Origin: Wyeomyia smithii
Taxonomy: Eukaryota; Arthropoda; Insecta; Diptera; Culicidae
DNA length: 64,000 bases
NCBI RefSeq assembly: GCF_029784165.1
Contig: NC_073696.1
Coordinates: 90,095,310 to 90,159,309, forward strand
Direction of reading: 5' to 3'
This document shows, piece by piece, positions 45,071 through 55,984 of this stretch. A program made the position numbers and the translations under genes. Positions within the stretch are counted from its first letter, which is position 1; every line of letters begins with the position of its first letter. A model generated the notes under the pieces. That model searched no databases. It was not told the origin of the DNA and was given only the letters and a program-made list of their open reading frames with translations.

Positions 45071-45816
45071 TCGAGGATGTTGTCATTTTGATAAAACCAA
45101 TCATTTTAAACGATTTGTTATTCGACTTTGATTATATCCTATGACCGATTTGTCGTGCATTTGCAGATTTAAAACACATCGCAAGGAATCAATGAATTTG
45201 GAAAGTTCAAATTGTACGATACCGCATTTAAATTATGTTGAGGCCACATATACTGATCAAAGCAGGTATAGCTTTCAACCCAATCCGCACGAGAGTCACG
45301 AATAAAATAGAACTTTTTTCTTACAATTGTCCCCCGAACGTTTTAAAACAAATATGGAAATAGTTTTTGTAATCGAGTAACCGTTACTTTTTCTAGAAAA
45401 ACTTGTGTTTATTTTCTTCTTCTCTGAAGAGTCACAGACGAAATAATTTCACTTGCAAAACGAAAGTATTTTTCCATTATGTAGTCACGGTGATAATTTG
45501 AAGTATAAATGGCTTTTTGTCTTAGGATAGTCACCAAGAAATTAAGAGGTACATTCAAATTTTTCTGACAAAAGCACAGTGACTTTTTATAAAAATAGTT
45601 TCCCCAGTTAGTCACTGTGACTTTTGTAAGAAAATATTTGACAAAAGTTTTGTTTGATAGAGTTCGTGACCTTTTGAAAAAACTTATAAGTTATTAACAT
45701 TGTCACAGTGATTTTGGTAATCATCTCTTTTGGTTTACATAAAAATCAGAAAAAGTAAACATCGGGCTTTGAACAACAAATGTTACTATTTAGTCACCGT
45801 GACTTTTTAAGGAAAT

Positions 45817-45830
45817 AAATGCCAAATGTT
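45817..45830. repeat. 14-bp target-site duplication, left (3' side of the I-type element)
   Basis: AAATGCCAAATGTT is repeated exactly at 51,074-51,087. Confidence 0.92.
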
Positions 45831-45997
45831 TTTTTTTTTTGTTCACACAACATTTATTTGACACGGCACAATACAAATTAATGTTTTACGGAGCCAATTA
45901 AATATAATGCCTTATGGTCTAGAATATCTTATAATCTAAAGGCAAATTCTTTACCCTCGCTGCCGACTACGAGCTGAAACTAAATCTAATACTAAAA

Positions 45998-46336
45998 CTA
46001 ACATGGTTTTTTTTTTGTTTCGCTGTAAATTGGCACCTTGATGCTCTTCAAGTAGCTATAAACATGTAGCATGTATGGCAAGTTTCGCTGAGCGAGAATA
46101 TCACGAACTGGCACATAGGGCTGTATTCCTCGGGCCCTGAGGGTATCCAAAAGTAGAGATCTGGCGCCGCGGAATTCAGCACACACCCAAACCACGTGTT
46201 CAATGTCTTGGTACCCCAATCCACAAACGCAATGATTACTGCTCGCCAGCTCAATACGCAGGAGATGTGCGTCTAACCCGTAGTGGTTGGACATAGTCCG
46301 AGACATCATGCGAATGAAATCTCGTCCTACATCCAA
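45998..46336 (-). pseudogene. ORF2 C-terminal domain with CCHC-type motif
   Basis: The frame reads DVGRDFIRMMSRTMSNHYGL and HCVCGLGYQDIEHVVWVCAE, ending at the ORF2 stop, and aligns with the end of the 18.6-19.2 kb fragment (HCVCGDGYHDIEHVVWSC). It lies in a different frame from the RNase H remnant because of the upstream deletion. The motif is thought to act in RNA or target binding in related elements. Confidence 0.85.
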
Positions 46337-46915
46337 CCCCCGAAACCAAGGTTTGGTGGTGGTGGAGCAGGATTATCGAGCTTGTAGGAGGCGGTAAAAT
46401 TATTGTTGAAGATACCAAAGCCAGTGGACCCGTTGAGAAGTGATCCATCAGTATAAAACGCATTGTCGCAGTTGATGTTTTTATATTTGTTATAAAATAT
46501 TTTAGGGATCTGCTGCACGCGTAAATGATCCGGGATTCCACGAGTTTCTTCCATCATGGATGTATCGAAAAACACAGTAGAAACAGAAGTATCTAATAAG
46601 TTGACACGATTGGAGGTGTATGAGGAAGGATTTATACTTTGAGACATGTGATTGAAATACACAGTCATGAAATGGGTTTGAGAATTGAGTTCAACTAGCC
46701 TATCGAAATTTTCAATTACCAAGGGGTTCGAAACCTCACATTTGATGAGAATACGAGTAGTAAGATCCCAAAAGCGGTCTTTTAATGGGAGAACGCCCGC
46801 CAAAACTTCCAAACTCATCGTATGGGTCGAATGCATGCAACCTAAGGCAATACGCAAACAACGATACTTCAATCGTTCCAGCTTGATCAAATGGGTGTTT
46901 GCAGCGTAGCGGAAG
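46327..46915 (-). pseudogene. RT thumb region and RNase H remnant of ORF2
   Basis: After two frame changes at the RT end the frame reads IKLERLKYRCLRIALGCMHS, VLAGVLPLKDRFWDL and, near the end, FYTDGSLLNGSTGFGIFNNN, the first RNase H motif with its catalytic Asp. After YKLDNPA it runs into a CCACCACC tract and directly into the sequence encoding WFRGLDVGRDFI. The rest of RNase H (including the WVPSHC...GNEKADALAK motif kept in the 18.7-kb fragment) is therefore deleted. Confidence 0.85.
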
Positions 46916-46950
46916 CAGAAACATCGACAATATCGTTGTTTGGTAAAGCC

Positions 46951-48125
46951 TTATGAGGTCTCCTGGGTGGGCGCCCCCCATGATCCAGTAATTGTCCGGA
47001 GAAAATTCACTCTTTGTTGACATTTTTTCATCAAATACCGAACGTGACATCCCCAGGTGCCTTTCGAATCGAACCAGACACCAAGATATTTAGATACCAA
47101 AACCTGAGAAATCGTTTCACCCATTAACTGTAAGTGGAGCTGAGCAGGCTCACGCTTCCTAGAAAAAACTACTGTCTCAGTCTTCTCCGGAGAGAATTCG
47201 ATACCTAGCTGTAAAGCCCAAGCAGACAAATTGTCCAAGGTATCTTGCAATGGTCCTTGCAAATCGGCAGCTTTGGCTCCTGTAACAGAGTCCACACTGT
47301 CGTCTGCAAGTTGTCTTATCGTGCATAAATTTGCCAGACATGCGTCAATGTCATTCACATAAAAATTGTAAAGAAGGGGGCTTAAGCATGAGCCCTGGGG
47401 AAGACCCATGTAGCTTATACGAAAAGTTGCCAAATCGCCATGCGTAAAATGCATATGCTTCTCGGACAACAAATTATGCAAAAAATTGTTCAAAATTGGT
47501 GAAAATCCTTGTCGGTGAAGTTTGCCCGGAAGAATGTCAATAGAAACGGAATCAAAAGCCCCCTTAATGTCCAAGAACACAGACGCCATTTGTTCTTTGC
47601 GAGCATAGGCTAGCTGAATATCTGTAGAAAGCAACGCAAGACAGTCATTCGTTCGTTTGGCACGGCGGAAGCCAAATTGAGTATCTGATAGTAGACCGTT
47701 TGATTCGACCCAATGGTCTAAACGACGGAGTATCATTTTCTCCATCAATTTCCGGATACAGGATAGCATTACAATCGGCCTATAAGAGTTGTGATCAGAA
47801 GCTGGTTTTCCCGGTTTTTGGATGGCGATCACCTTCACTTGCCTCCAATCCTGCGGTACAATGTTTTGCTCCAGGAACTTATTGAACAAGTTCAACAAGC
47901 GCCTCTTGGCATTGCCTGGTAGATTCTTTAACAAGTTGAATTTGATTCTATCTAACCCAGGCGCGTTATTGTTACAGGACAGGAGGGCAACTGAAAATTC
48001 TGCCATCGTGAAAGGGGATTCTATCGCATCGTGGCCCGGAGACGTATCGCGAACAAAATTTTGCGCAGAAACAGAGTCCGGACATACTTTCCTGGCAAAA
48101 TCAAATATCCACCGACTTGAAGACT
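46951..48125 (-). pseudogene. Reverse transcriptase domain of ORF2, nearly intact
   Basis: A 351-residue open frame (46,951-48,006) with IQKPGKPASDHNSYRPIVML (residues 63-82), motif A VFLDIKGAFDS (143-153), motif B GLPQGSCLSP (201-210) and motif C LADD (233-236), then ETVVFSRKR and KYLGVWFD. All three catalytic aspartates are present. The frame actually continues upstream to about 48,125 (RWIFDFARKVCPDSVSAQNF) without a start codon. A one-base frameshift there separates it from the endonuclease. A second indel near 46,980 (TGSWGAPTQ where a WWGAHPGDL-type reading continues in the next frame) ends it, and a short deletion near 46,918 returns the frame. Confidence 0.9.
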
Positions 48126-49282
48126 CCTCTTTCGTTGACCGTTATACGATTTCGCATTCTTCGGGCTGTGTTCCAAAGAGTGCACATCGATGTCTCCCTC
48201 GACGTTTCGTTTACGAACCGGCGCCAATATCCACGTTTCTTTGCTCGGACCAAGCTTTTGAACTTGGTCTCAAGCTCCAAATACCGCTTAAAGTCGTCGG
48301 GTTGACCTTTCACCCAAAAGAAGGCCTTGAACGCGTCGGATTTTTCCGTGTAGACATCGGAGCACTCTTGGTCCCACCACGGAGTGGGAGGCCGTTCTTT
48401 GATCGTCACGCCGGGATATTTCTTCGTTTGGGCTTGCAACGCGGCGTCGAGAATCAAGCCCGCGAGGAGGTTGTATTCTTCAAGTGGTGGGTGATATTGA
48501 ATCGACTCGACAGCTTCTGATATCATTTCCTCGTATAATTTCCAATCGATATTCCGTGTGAGGTCATACGGAATATCAACTGATCGCGTGCGAGTTGAAC
48601 CATTATCAATTGAAATTTGAATAGGCAAATGATCGCTACCGTGGGGATCGAGGACTACCTTCCATATGCAATCCAACCGTAGCGATGTTGAACATAAAGA
48701 TAAATCTAAAGCACTGGGGCGCGCTGGAGGTTTCGGAACGCGTGCCATATCCCCGTTGTTTAATATTGTCATGTCGAAGTCGTCGCAGAGGTTATAGATC
48801 AAAGAGGAACGGTTATCATTAGAAGGGGAACCCCAAGCCACGCCGTGAGAGTTAAAATCTCCCAAAATCAAACGTGGCGAGGGAAGAAGTTCTATTAAAT
48901 CAAAGAGCAGCCGTTGCCCAACCTGTGCTCTGGGAAAAATATATATTGAGGCAATACAAAGCTCTTTACCTTGTATTGTCATTTGACATGCGACAGCTTC
49001 GACGCCTGGAACCGTGGGGAGGTTAATACGATAGAAGGAATAGCACTTCTTAATCCCTAGAAGTACTCCTCCGTAAGAGGTGTCTCGGTCGAGGCGAATT
49101 ATATTAAAATCATGGAAGCTAAGATCTACATTTGAAGTGAGCCAAGTTTCACAGAGGGAAAATACATCGCATTTATGCTTATTAATCAAAACTTTAAATG
49201 AATCAATTTTGGGGATGATACTTCTACAATTTCACTGTAAAATAGAGATAGAATCCTTCATCTCAGCCGATGAATTAGCCAT
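48101..49282 (-). pseudogene. ORF2 start and endonuclease domain
   Basis: The ORF2 ATG is at 49,282-49,280, overlapping the last 8 bases of ORF1 (ATGGCTAA shared), which suggests termination-reinitiation translation. Codon 17 is TGA (49,234-49,232), where related proteins read W in LQWNCRS. The long open part from 49,189 contains LCETWL (catalytic Glu at residue 14), LDRDTSYGGVLLGIK, LILGDFNSHGVAWGS (GDFN at 110-113), ALDLSLC and HGSDHLPI (185-190), so every endonuclease active-site motif is present. It nicks target DNA to prime reverse transcription. The stop and the frameshift near 48,128 prevent a full ORF2 product. Confidence 0.9.
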
Positions 49283-50654
49283 CGAAGGATACGATCGCTG
49301 CAAGGAGGGGCCATTTAGCAGTCAACTGCTTCAAAAACGTTTTAACTGTTGGTAGAAATGCCATCAGAAGACTTTTAAGAGGATCAGTTATGTTGAAATT
49401 TTCAAAAATCCAGTCCACAATATCTGAAAACTTCAGCAGTCCAGATTCTGGCTGAATCTTGGACGAAAAAGAAGGAACAGTTGGGTTTTTTGATGTTCCT
49501 GGAAGTGCCGGAAACTCCTTACTTGAATTCAGTTTTGCCAATCCCGGAGGAGTTTGCTTCGGATTTTCTACAGCACTTTTTTGTTTCTTAGTATCAGTCA
49601 CTTCAGATGGAGACCATCTCTGTCCTTTCCTAGGAAGCCTAGGAGAAGAAAGGTTTTTCCTCTTCCTAGATTTCCCGGGTTCAACAAAAGAAGATTCCCC
49701 AACTGAATCGTCAGAATCAGACTCATCGGATGGCAAGACCTCGAAGAGATTCGGGGAAACCAGTTTGGTGGCAGCGGCCTCTTTGAGCATTTCTGCGAAA
49801 GTGCGCTTAGAGCGCTCTTTCAGAGACCGCTTGATCTTGTCCTGGCGCTGCTTGTACGCGGGACATGCAGACAGCTCATGCGGAGTCTGCCCACAATAAA
49901 GGCACTTTTCAGCACCCTTATTACAGGCGTCATCCGCATGTTGCTCTCCGCACTTGCCACAATGTGCTTTATTGCCACAGTGGGAGGCCGTATGGCCCAA
50001 CTGTTTGCACTTGAGGCAATTCATTACCCGCGGTACAAACAAGCGCACGGGCAGACGCACCTTGTCCACGAGCACATAGCTCGGCAGAGCAGACCCGGCG
50101 AAAGTCACGCGAAAAGAGTCTGAAGGGGTGTAAGTTTTTACACCCTTGTCGAGCGATACTGAATGTAATTGCTTACATTTAAGTATCTTGGCAGGTTCAA
50201 GGCTAGAATCCTTGAAAAGGCCTTTTCCAGCCTTCAACAGGTCCTCGACATTCAGACTCGATTCGCTGACCACACCGTCAATCTCAACTACGCGAGCTGG
50301 AATGTACACGTGGTACTCCCGCGTGAAGAGCTCACAAGCAGCAATCTCATTTGCTTGCTTGAGGTCGGACACCAAAACACGCAGCTTATTCGGGCGTACT
50401 TTGGTAATTTCAGTCACGGCTGTAAACCGTGCCAGATCTTTACATATTTGCATTGTGTTCAATGCTTTCACTTTCGGCCGGAAAAATACAGCCCCAATAC
50501 CAACTTTGCCCTCCGGATACTGCTTTAGCCGATGGGTAGCTTCCTGCGGGGTTCCATTCTTAACCCTTGGAACTTTGTATCCGGGAGGGCTAGGCGGTAG
50601 AACGAGCGGGTTTTCATCCCCGCGTTCGTCGTCCATGTTGGACGCGTAAGCCAC
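49275..50654 (-). CDS. ORF1 (gag-like) nucleic-acid-binding protein, intact
   Basis: A 459-residue frame starting MAYASNMDDERGDENP. Residues 52-100 (VGIGAVFFRPK...LRVLVSDLKQ) form the conserved gag-like core. Three CCHC zinc knuckles follow: C213-x2-C216-x4-H221-x4-C226, C232-x2-C235-x3-H239-x4-C244 and C251-x2-C254-x4-H259-x4-C264. The C-terminal third is Ser/Lys/Pro-rich with an acidic DESDSDDS stretch and ends FPALPGTSKNPTVPSF followed by a conserved hydrophobic tail. The protein coats element RNA and acts as a chaperone in the ribonucleoprotein. No stop or frameshift is seen. It could still be expressed, but its own ORF2 cannot support it in cis. It is the reference for the decayed copies at 5.4-6.1 and 9.7-10.66 kb. 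Confidence 0.9.
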   Translation of the reverse strand: MAYASNMDDERGDENPLVLPPSPPGYKVPRVKNGTPQEATHRLKQYPEGKVGIGAVFFRPKVKALNTMQICKDLARFTAVTEITKVRPNKLRVLVSDLKQANEIAACELFTREYHVYIPARVVEIDGVVSESSLNVEDLLKAGKGLFKDSSLEPAKILKCKQLHSVSLDKGVKTYTPSDSFRVTFAGSALPSYVLVDKVRLPVRLFVPRVMNCLKCKQLGHTASHCGNKAHCGKCGEQHADDACNKGAEKCLYCGQTPHELSACPAYKQRQDKIKRSLKERSKRTFAEMLKEAAATKLVSPNLFEVLPSDESDSDDSVGESSFVEPGKSRKRKNLSSPRLPRKGQRWSPSEVTDTKKQKSAVENPKQTPPGLAKLNSSKEFPALPGTSKNPTVPSFSSKIQPESGLLKFSDIVDWIFENFNITDPLKSLLMAFLPTVKTFLKQLTAKWPLLAAIVSFDG

Positions 50655-51073
50655 ACACGCAAAATGCCAATCAACAAATAATATTGTAGAAAAAAACCAA
50701 GAGAAAAAAAACTACTTATCTTCTGCAGCCGCTCTCCACCGCAATCAGCGCACGGGCGATGCCAATCTCCAGTCCTTCACACAAGAGTCCGCTAGCAAAA
50801 GCTGCAGCCGCTCCAGCCACACAGCAGCACTAGTACAGCCAAACAGCAGTACGCCGGGTACTGGATCTCTCGCAGTAGCGACACAACGTACAGTCTGTGG
50901 CGTACGGTAGCAATAGGCGATGATGCGTTCCTTTGTCTTCAATAGACGACGGCAACGAGCAGCAGTGCACACGCAATACAATGCACGGTGACCTTGAAGG
51001 CGATTAACTGGTCGGCGCTATCGAGATCGAAATGAAATTGCGACCGAACACGACGAGAGCACAACTCGGAATG
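50655..51073 (-). promoter_or_regulatory. 5' UTR of the I-type element
   Basis: About 420 bases from the 5' target duplication to the ORF1 start, GC-richer than the surroundings and containing several CAGCAG-type tracts. Non-LTR elements of this group use an internal Pol II promoter at the 5' end. The first bases read TCCGAGTTGTGCTCTCGTCG. No TATA box is seen, as expected. Confidence 0.6.
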
Positions 51074-51087
51074 AAATGCCAAATGTT
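51074..51087. repeat. 14-bp target-site duplication, right (5' side of the I-type element)
   Basis: Exact copy of 45,817-45,830, placed immediately at the presumed 5' end, which supports a full-length 5' terminus. Confidence 0.92.
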
Positions 51088-52083
51088 GTCATTGAAGAAT
51101 ATGTGATCATTCTGAAAGTTCCGCGAGATCTTAGTAACTATCCTTTTTTAACCAAGTTACAAAAAAATGGTTCAATTTAATAAGGCTACATATTATCTGA
51201 AGCTAACGTTCGATTGGTATTGTCTCAAATGAGTCCCCGTATCAGTTGATATAATAATCTATAACCGGAGGAATGCATCTTGTTTACAAAAGTAACCAAG
51301 AATAATTGGTGACGAATACCTGAAATTTGTTGGCTCACTAAAATGGGGGAAATACTTGCTAAAAGCGGCGAAAGCAGTCCATTATAAAATTAAACCATAA
51401 TTAGATTCAGACGTTTTCCTCGAAAATTTTCATGTATTTTGTAGCAGATAGATTACAACAGGAGTCACTTATAAACAAACATTTGCCTTAAAAGATCAAC
51501 AAAATTAATTTTTCGTGTTTCTAAAATATTAAAAATTTTACGAATACTATCTAAAACCTAATTTTTTCGAAGGCGCGTGAAAATTTTAAGGGGTAGGCGA
51601 TATACTTTCTCAATGAAAATGGGATTGCATTTGTAAATAGCACTTGGCATTTATCGAAATTTCCACTTGTTCTGTGTTATTACATATATACACACACTCA
51701 ACCATTTCTAAATTTTATCGGCGAAATAAAAAAAAACACTAAAATAGCAATGTTCGTGAGTTGGTCACGAATAGTGTGTTTTATTTTAGAACTGTCACGA
51801 AAAATATTCATGAATGTGTTGATAAAAATATGTCTCGCGGTAACAATTTAAAAAAAAAATAGAAATGTTACTGGTTTTCCTATAAATATCACCGAGTTAA
51901 AAATATGTAAATGTAGAAAATTTCTAACAAACCACTTTGTGACAATTACTAAAAGTTTGTATAAGGCTCTAAGCCACGCCTTTTCTACGATTTTTCAGCA
52001 TTCCTGACCATTTACAGAACATATTTTTCATACGAATGAATCTTCTCTTAAAGGTCACCAACATGCCATTTGTGCGGACTGGG

Positions 52084-52925
52084 AATAGTCTTTGAATTTC
52101 TTTTCTTTCCATAACTTTTGAGCCACATATCAAATTGTTATGAAGTTTGTTATTTGTAAGTTTGAGAGATGACTCGTTCGTATGGCACTAGTTATGTTCA
52201 AATAAGTCACGTAATCTTTGAGATAATAGACTTTCGTTGTTTTATTGACAGTTTAATACATAACGGTAGCTTAAGTTCGATTATAATCAAATGAAATGGG
52301 AACGAACCGGGTAGCTAAAATTTGAAACCACGTGTTCAATCATAATTAATCAGTTAACCCTTAACTAGCCCGCTCATCTGATAATAATATTGATCAAATC
52401 GGTTTTGTAGTTTCTGAGATAATGAAGTTTCGTGGTTTTCACATCTCGGTACATTACAGACGAAGTTACAGTTCGATTAAAGTAAAATTCAATAGGATGT
52501 TATGCGGCAGCTAGACTTATTATTTGACACTAATTTTGTGAAAATCGGTTCAACCATCTTTGAGAAACATGAGTGAGATTAAACAGTCTTCAAAACACGT
52601 TTCTTTAAATAACTTTTGAACCACAAGTTCAATCTTCATGAAATTCAAAAGTAAAGGGTTTTTCAGGTTCATTTGAAATCAATTTTGTTCAAATCGGTAT
52701 CGTAGTTTTTGAGATAATGATGTTTCATGATTTTTACATTTTGATACATAACCTCTAAACTAAAAATCCGATCACAATGAAATTTAATAGGGTCTTATGG
52801 GACATCAAGACTTTTCATTTGCAATTAATTTCATGAAAATCTGTCCAGCTATCTCTGAGAAAAGTGAGTGAGAATAAAAATCTGCACATACACACACACA
52901 TACACACACACACATACATACAGAA
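52084..52925 (-). repeat. 150-170-bp repeat family and CA tract (left arm)
   Basis: Blocks TCTTTGAATTTCTTTTCTTT, AATCGGTTTTGTAGTTTCTG, TGAGATAATGAAGTTTCGTG and TGAAAATCTGTCCAGCTATC are the inverted counterparts of 53,250-54,240. The segment ends in an interrupted CA tract (about 52,885-52,922), opposite the long GT tract of the right arm. Confidence 0.85.
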
Positions 52926-53023
52926 AATGCTCACGATTATTTAGTGAATGTCGAAGATAAAAAATAAATAAAAATAGCTTATAACCGTTGCAAAAATGTT
53001 AAATTCTTGTTGAGTAATTTATG
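52926..53023. other. Centre of the foldback-like composite
   Basis: About 100 bp of AT-rich sequence between the arms with no inverted counterpart. Confidence 0.5.
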
Positions 53024-53135
53024 TTTTGCCTTTCTCCTAGAAGGTATAGCAATCACTTGCAAAACCGAAAGTATAAAAGTGCTCCAAAGGGCCGAATGGC
53101 ATATATCACTCGACTCAGCTCGACGAGCTGAGCAT

Positions 53136-53218
<83 letters not shown>

Positions 53219-55802
53219 GTGTGTGTGTGTGTGTGTGCAGATTTCTATTCTCACTCACTTTTCTCAGAGATGACTGGACCGATTTTCATGAAATTAATTG
53301 CAAATGAAAAAGGTCTTATTGTTCCATAGGACCCTATTGAATTTTATTGTAATCGGATTTTTAGTTTATAGGTTATGTATTAAAATGTAAAAATCATGAA
53401 ACATCGTTATCTCAAAAACTACACAACCGATTTGAACAAAATTGATTTCAAATGAACGGGCTACCTGAAATACCCTTAACTGTTGAATTTTATAAATATT
53501 GAACTTGTGGTTCAAAAGTTATGAAAAGAAACGTGTTCTGAAGACTGTTTAATCCCACTCATGTTTCTCAGAGATGGCTGGACCGATTTTCATGAAATCA
53601 GTGTCAAATGGAAGGTCTAGTTGCCCCATTAGACCCTATTGATTTGTTTTACAATCGGACTATTACTTTGCCTTTTATGTTTCAAAATGTGAAATCCAGC
53701 TATGAAAAGGAACATATTCCGATGACTACTTGAACTCACTCACTTCTCTCAAAGATGGCTGACCCGATTTCCACAAAATTAGTGTCAATTAATAAGTCTA
53801 GCTTCCTCATAACACCCTATTGAATTTTACTGTAATCGCACTGTAACTTCGTCTGTAATGTACCGAAATGTGAAAATCACGAAACTTCATTATCTCAGAA
53901 ACTACACAACCAATTTGATCAATATTATTATGAGATGAGCGGGCTAGTTAGGGGTTAACTGATGAATTATGATTGAACACTTGGTTCCAAAGTTTGGCTG
54001 CCCTAAACGTTCCCTTTTCACTTGATTATAATCGAACTTGAGCAACCGTTATGTATTAAATTGTTAATGAAACAACGAAAGTCTATTATCTCAAAGATTA
54101 CATGACTTATTTGAACATAACTAGTGTCATACGAACGAGTCATCTCTCAATATTACAAATAACGAACTTCATAACAATTTAATATGTGGTTCAAAAGTTA
54201 TGGAGAGAAAAGAAATTCAAAGACTATTTGAAACTATACCTGCTTTGATCAATATATATGGCCTCAACATAATTTAAATGTGGTATCGTACTATTTGAAC
54301 GTTCGAAATTCATTGATTCTTTGCGATGTGTTTAAAGTCTGCAAATGCACAACGAATCGGATAAGATCAGAGTCAAATAACAAATCGTTTGAAACGATTG
54401 GTTTTATCGAAATGACAACATCCTCGACTTTTGGTTTCTGTACATCGCCTTAATTCTGAATATATTCATATTGGGTGGTATTTGGTTATTTTCAACTGAT
54501 TTTATGGCATCAATTTGACACCGGAAATACCCATATTGGGTGGAATTTGGTCGTTAGCCGCTGTTCTTCCGAAACCGGAAGTTGCCGTTTTGGATTTCAT
54601 AATGGCATTTAGAGGCAATTTCTGGATTTTGAATGTCATTCTGGTTAAAGAAACACTCATATTGGGTGGTATTTTTTTCATTTTCAGCTGTTTTTCAGAA
54701 ACCGGAAGTCGCCATTTTAGAATTCAAATTGGTATCTGTGGTCGATTTTAGCTCCTGTGCATCATTCTAAATTCAGATATTATTATATTGGGTGGAAATC
54801 GGCCATTTTTGGCTTTTTTCCAGCAACCGGAAGTTGCCATCTTATGATCCAAAATGTTGCCTGAGGTCGATTATGGAACATATTTGTTACCACTAAAAAC
54901 ATTAACCTGCCAAATATGATTCCATTCAGTTGATTAGTTCGCGAGATGTACAGAAATTTGAGCAGAAACATGTGCTTCCAGGAGAAGGGCGTCGTCGAAC
55001 ATTTGTTACCTCTAAAAACATTCACATAACAAATTTGGTGTTATTTTCTTGATTGGTTCTTGAGCTGTGCGAAATTCGTGTTACATTTGCATGGGACCCC
55101 TACCTTATAGAAGAGGGAGGGGTGTCAAATCATTATGCACATATTTGTTACCTCCAAAAACATTCACCTGCCAAATTTGGTTGGTTAGCTCTCGAGATGT
55201 GCAGAGATTTGTGTTTCATTTGTATGGAACCCCTCCCTTCCAGAAAAAAGAAGGGTGAACCATTGTGGACATATTTGTTACCCCTAAAAACATTCACATG
55301 CTAAATTTGGTTCCATTTACTCGCTTAGTTCTCGAGATGTGCAGAAATTTGTGTTTTATTTGAATGGAATCCCTCCATTCCGAAAGAGGAAAGGTGTCAA
55401 AACATTATGGGCATATTTTTTACCACTAAAAACATTTACCTGCCAAATTTTGTTCCATTTAGTTGATTAGGTCTCGAGATGTGCAGAAATTTGTGTTTCA
55501 TTTGTATGGAACCCCTCCCTTCCAGAAAAGGAAGGGGCGTCCAACTATTATGGACATATTTGTTTCCCCTTAAAACATCCACATGCCAAATTCGGTTTCA
55601 TTTGCTTAGTTTGTTCTTGAGTTGTGCAGAAATTTATGTGTCATTTGTATGGGACCCCTCCCTTCCAGAAGAAGGAGGAGTCTCAAACTATCATAGGAAT
55701 CTTTATCGGGACCAATAACCCCTACAGACAAATTTTCACGTCGGTCGGTTCGGTAGTTTTCGAGCCTATATGGATCAAACAGACAGACAGACCGGACTAC
55801 AT
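53024..55802 (+). repeat. Right arm unit, copy 1
   Basis: Starts TTTTGCCTTTCTCCTAGAAG and AGCAATCACTTGCAAAACCG, passes the near-palindrome CTCAGCTCGACGAGCTGAG (53,113-53,131), the GT tract, 150-170-bp repeats (GGACCGATTTTCATGAAAT near 53,275 and 53,579), linker (54,240-54,440), 125-bp repeats (54,500-54,860) and 140-bp repeats (55,060-55,760), ending in CAGACAGACAGACCGGAC. Copy 2 begins directly after. Confidence 0.85.
53141..53237 (+). repeat. GT microsatellite (about 97 bp)
   Basis: (GT)n with one ATGTATGT interruption. It has matching shorter tracts at 55,924-55,984 and, as CA, at 52,885-52,922 at the same place in the other repeat units. Confidence 0.98.
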
Positions 55803-55919
55803 TTTTGCCTTTCTCCTAGAAAGGTATAGCAATCACTTGCAAAACCGAAGATATAAAAGTGCTCCAAAGGGCCGAATGGCATAGATCACTCGACTCAGCT
55901 CGACGAGCTGAGCATTTTC

Positions 55920-55923
<4 letters not shown>

Positions 55924-55968
<45 letters not shown>

Positions 55969-55984
55969 GTGTGTGTGTATGTGC
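55924..55984 (+). repeat. GT/AT microsatellite
   Basis: (GT)n, (AT)n, (GT)n tract at the position equivalent to the 53.14-kb microsatellite. Confidence 0.95.

Larger units (their letters stand above)
45831..51073 (-). mobile_element. Nearly full-length I/LOA-type non-LTR retrotransposon
   Basis: A 5,243-bp minus-strand insertion between exact 14-bp duplications, with a poly(A) tail (T run at 45,831-45,840), a 5' UTR of about 420 bp, an intact ORF1, and an ORF2 with endonuclease, reverse transcriptase, RNase H remnant and C-terminal zinc motif. The presence of RNase H after RT points to the I or LOA group rather than Jockey or R1. The exact target duplication and intact ORF1 indicate a fairly young insertion. 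Its 3' end matches the 18.6-19.6 kb fragment. Confidence 0.92.
45279..52083. mobile_element. Inverted-repeat insertion in the left arm, itself split by the I-type element
   Basis: CCCAATCCGCAC at 45,279 and GTGCGGACTGGG ending 52,083 form 12-bp inverted ends (11 of 12). The right arm at about 54,225 shows the uninterrupted junction (the reverse of TATAGTTTCAAATAGTC). Without the nested retrotransposon it is about 1.55 kb. It encodes no recognised protein. Palindromic GTCACNGTGAC motifs recur near 45,484, 45,608, 45,703 and 45,793. Target duplication is at most 1-2 bases, so the superfamily is unclear. Confidence 0.65.

Noticed and set aside
47822..48520. 232-residue plus-strand open frame
   Set aside because: It is antisense to the endonuclease/RT linker of the I-type ORF2 and has no family motif of its own.
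49459..50649. Plus-strand open frames of 119-167 residues
   Set aside because: They are shadows on the antisense strand of the intact ORF1.
52979..53329. Open frames made of CVCVCV or HTHTHT
   Set aside because: Pure translation of the GT microsatellite.
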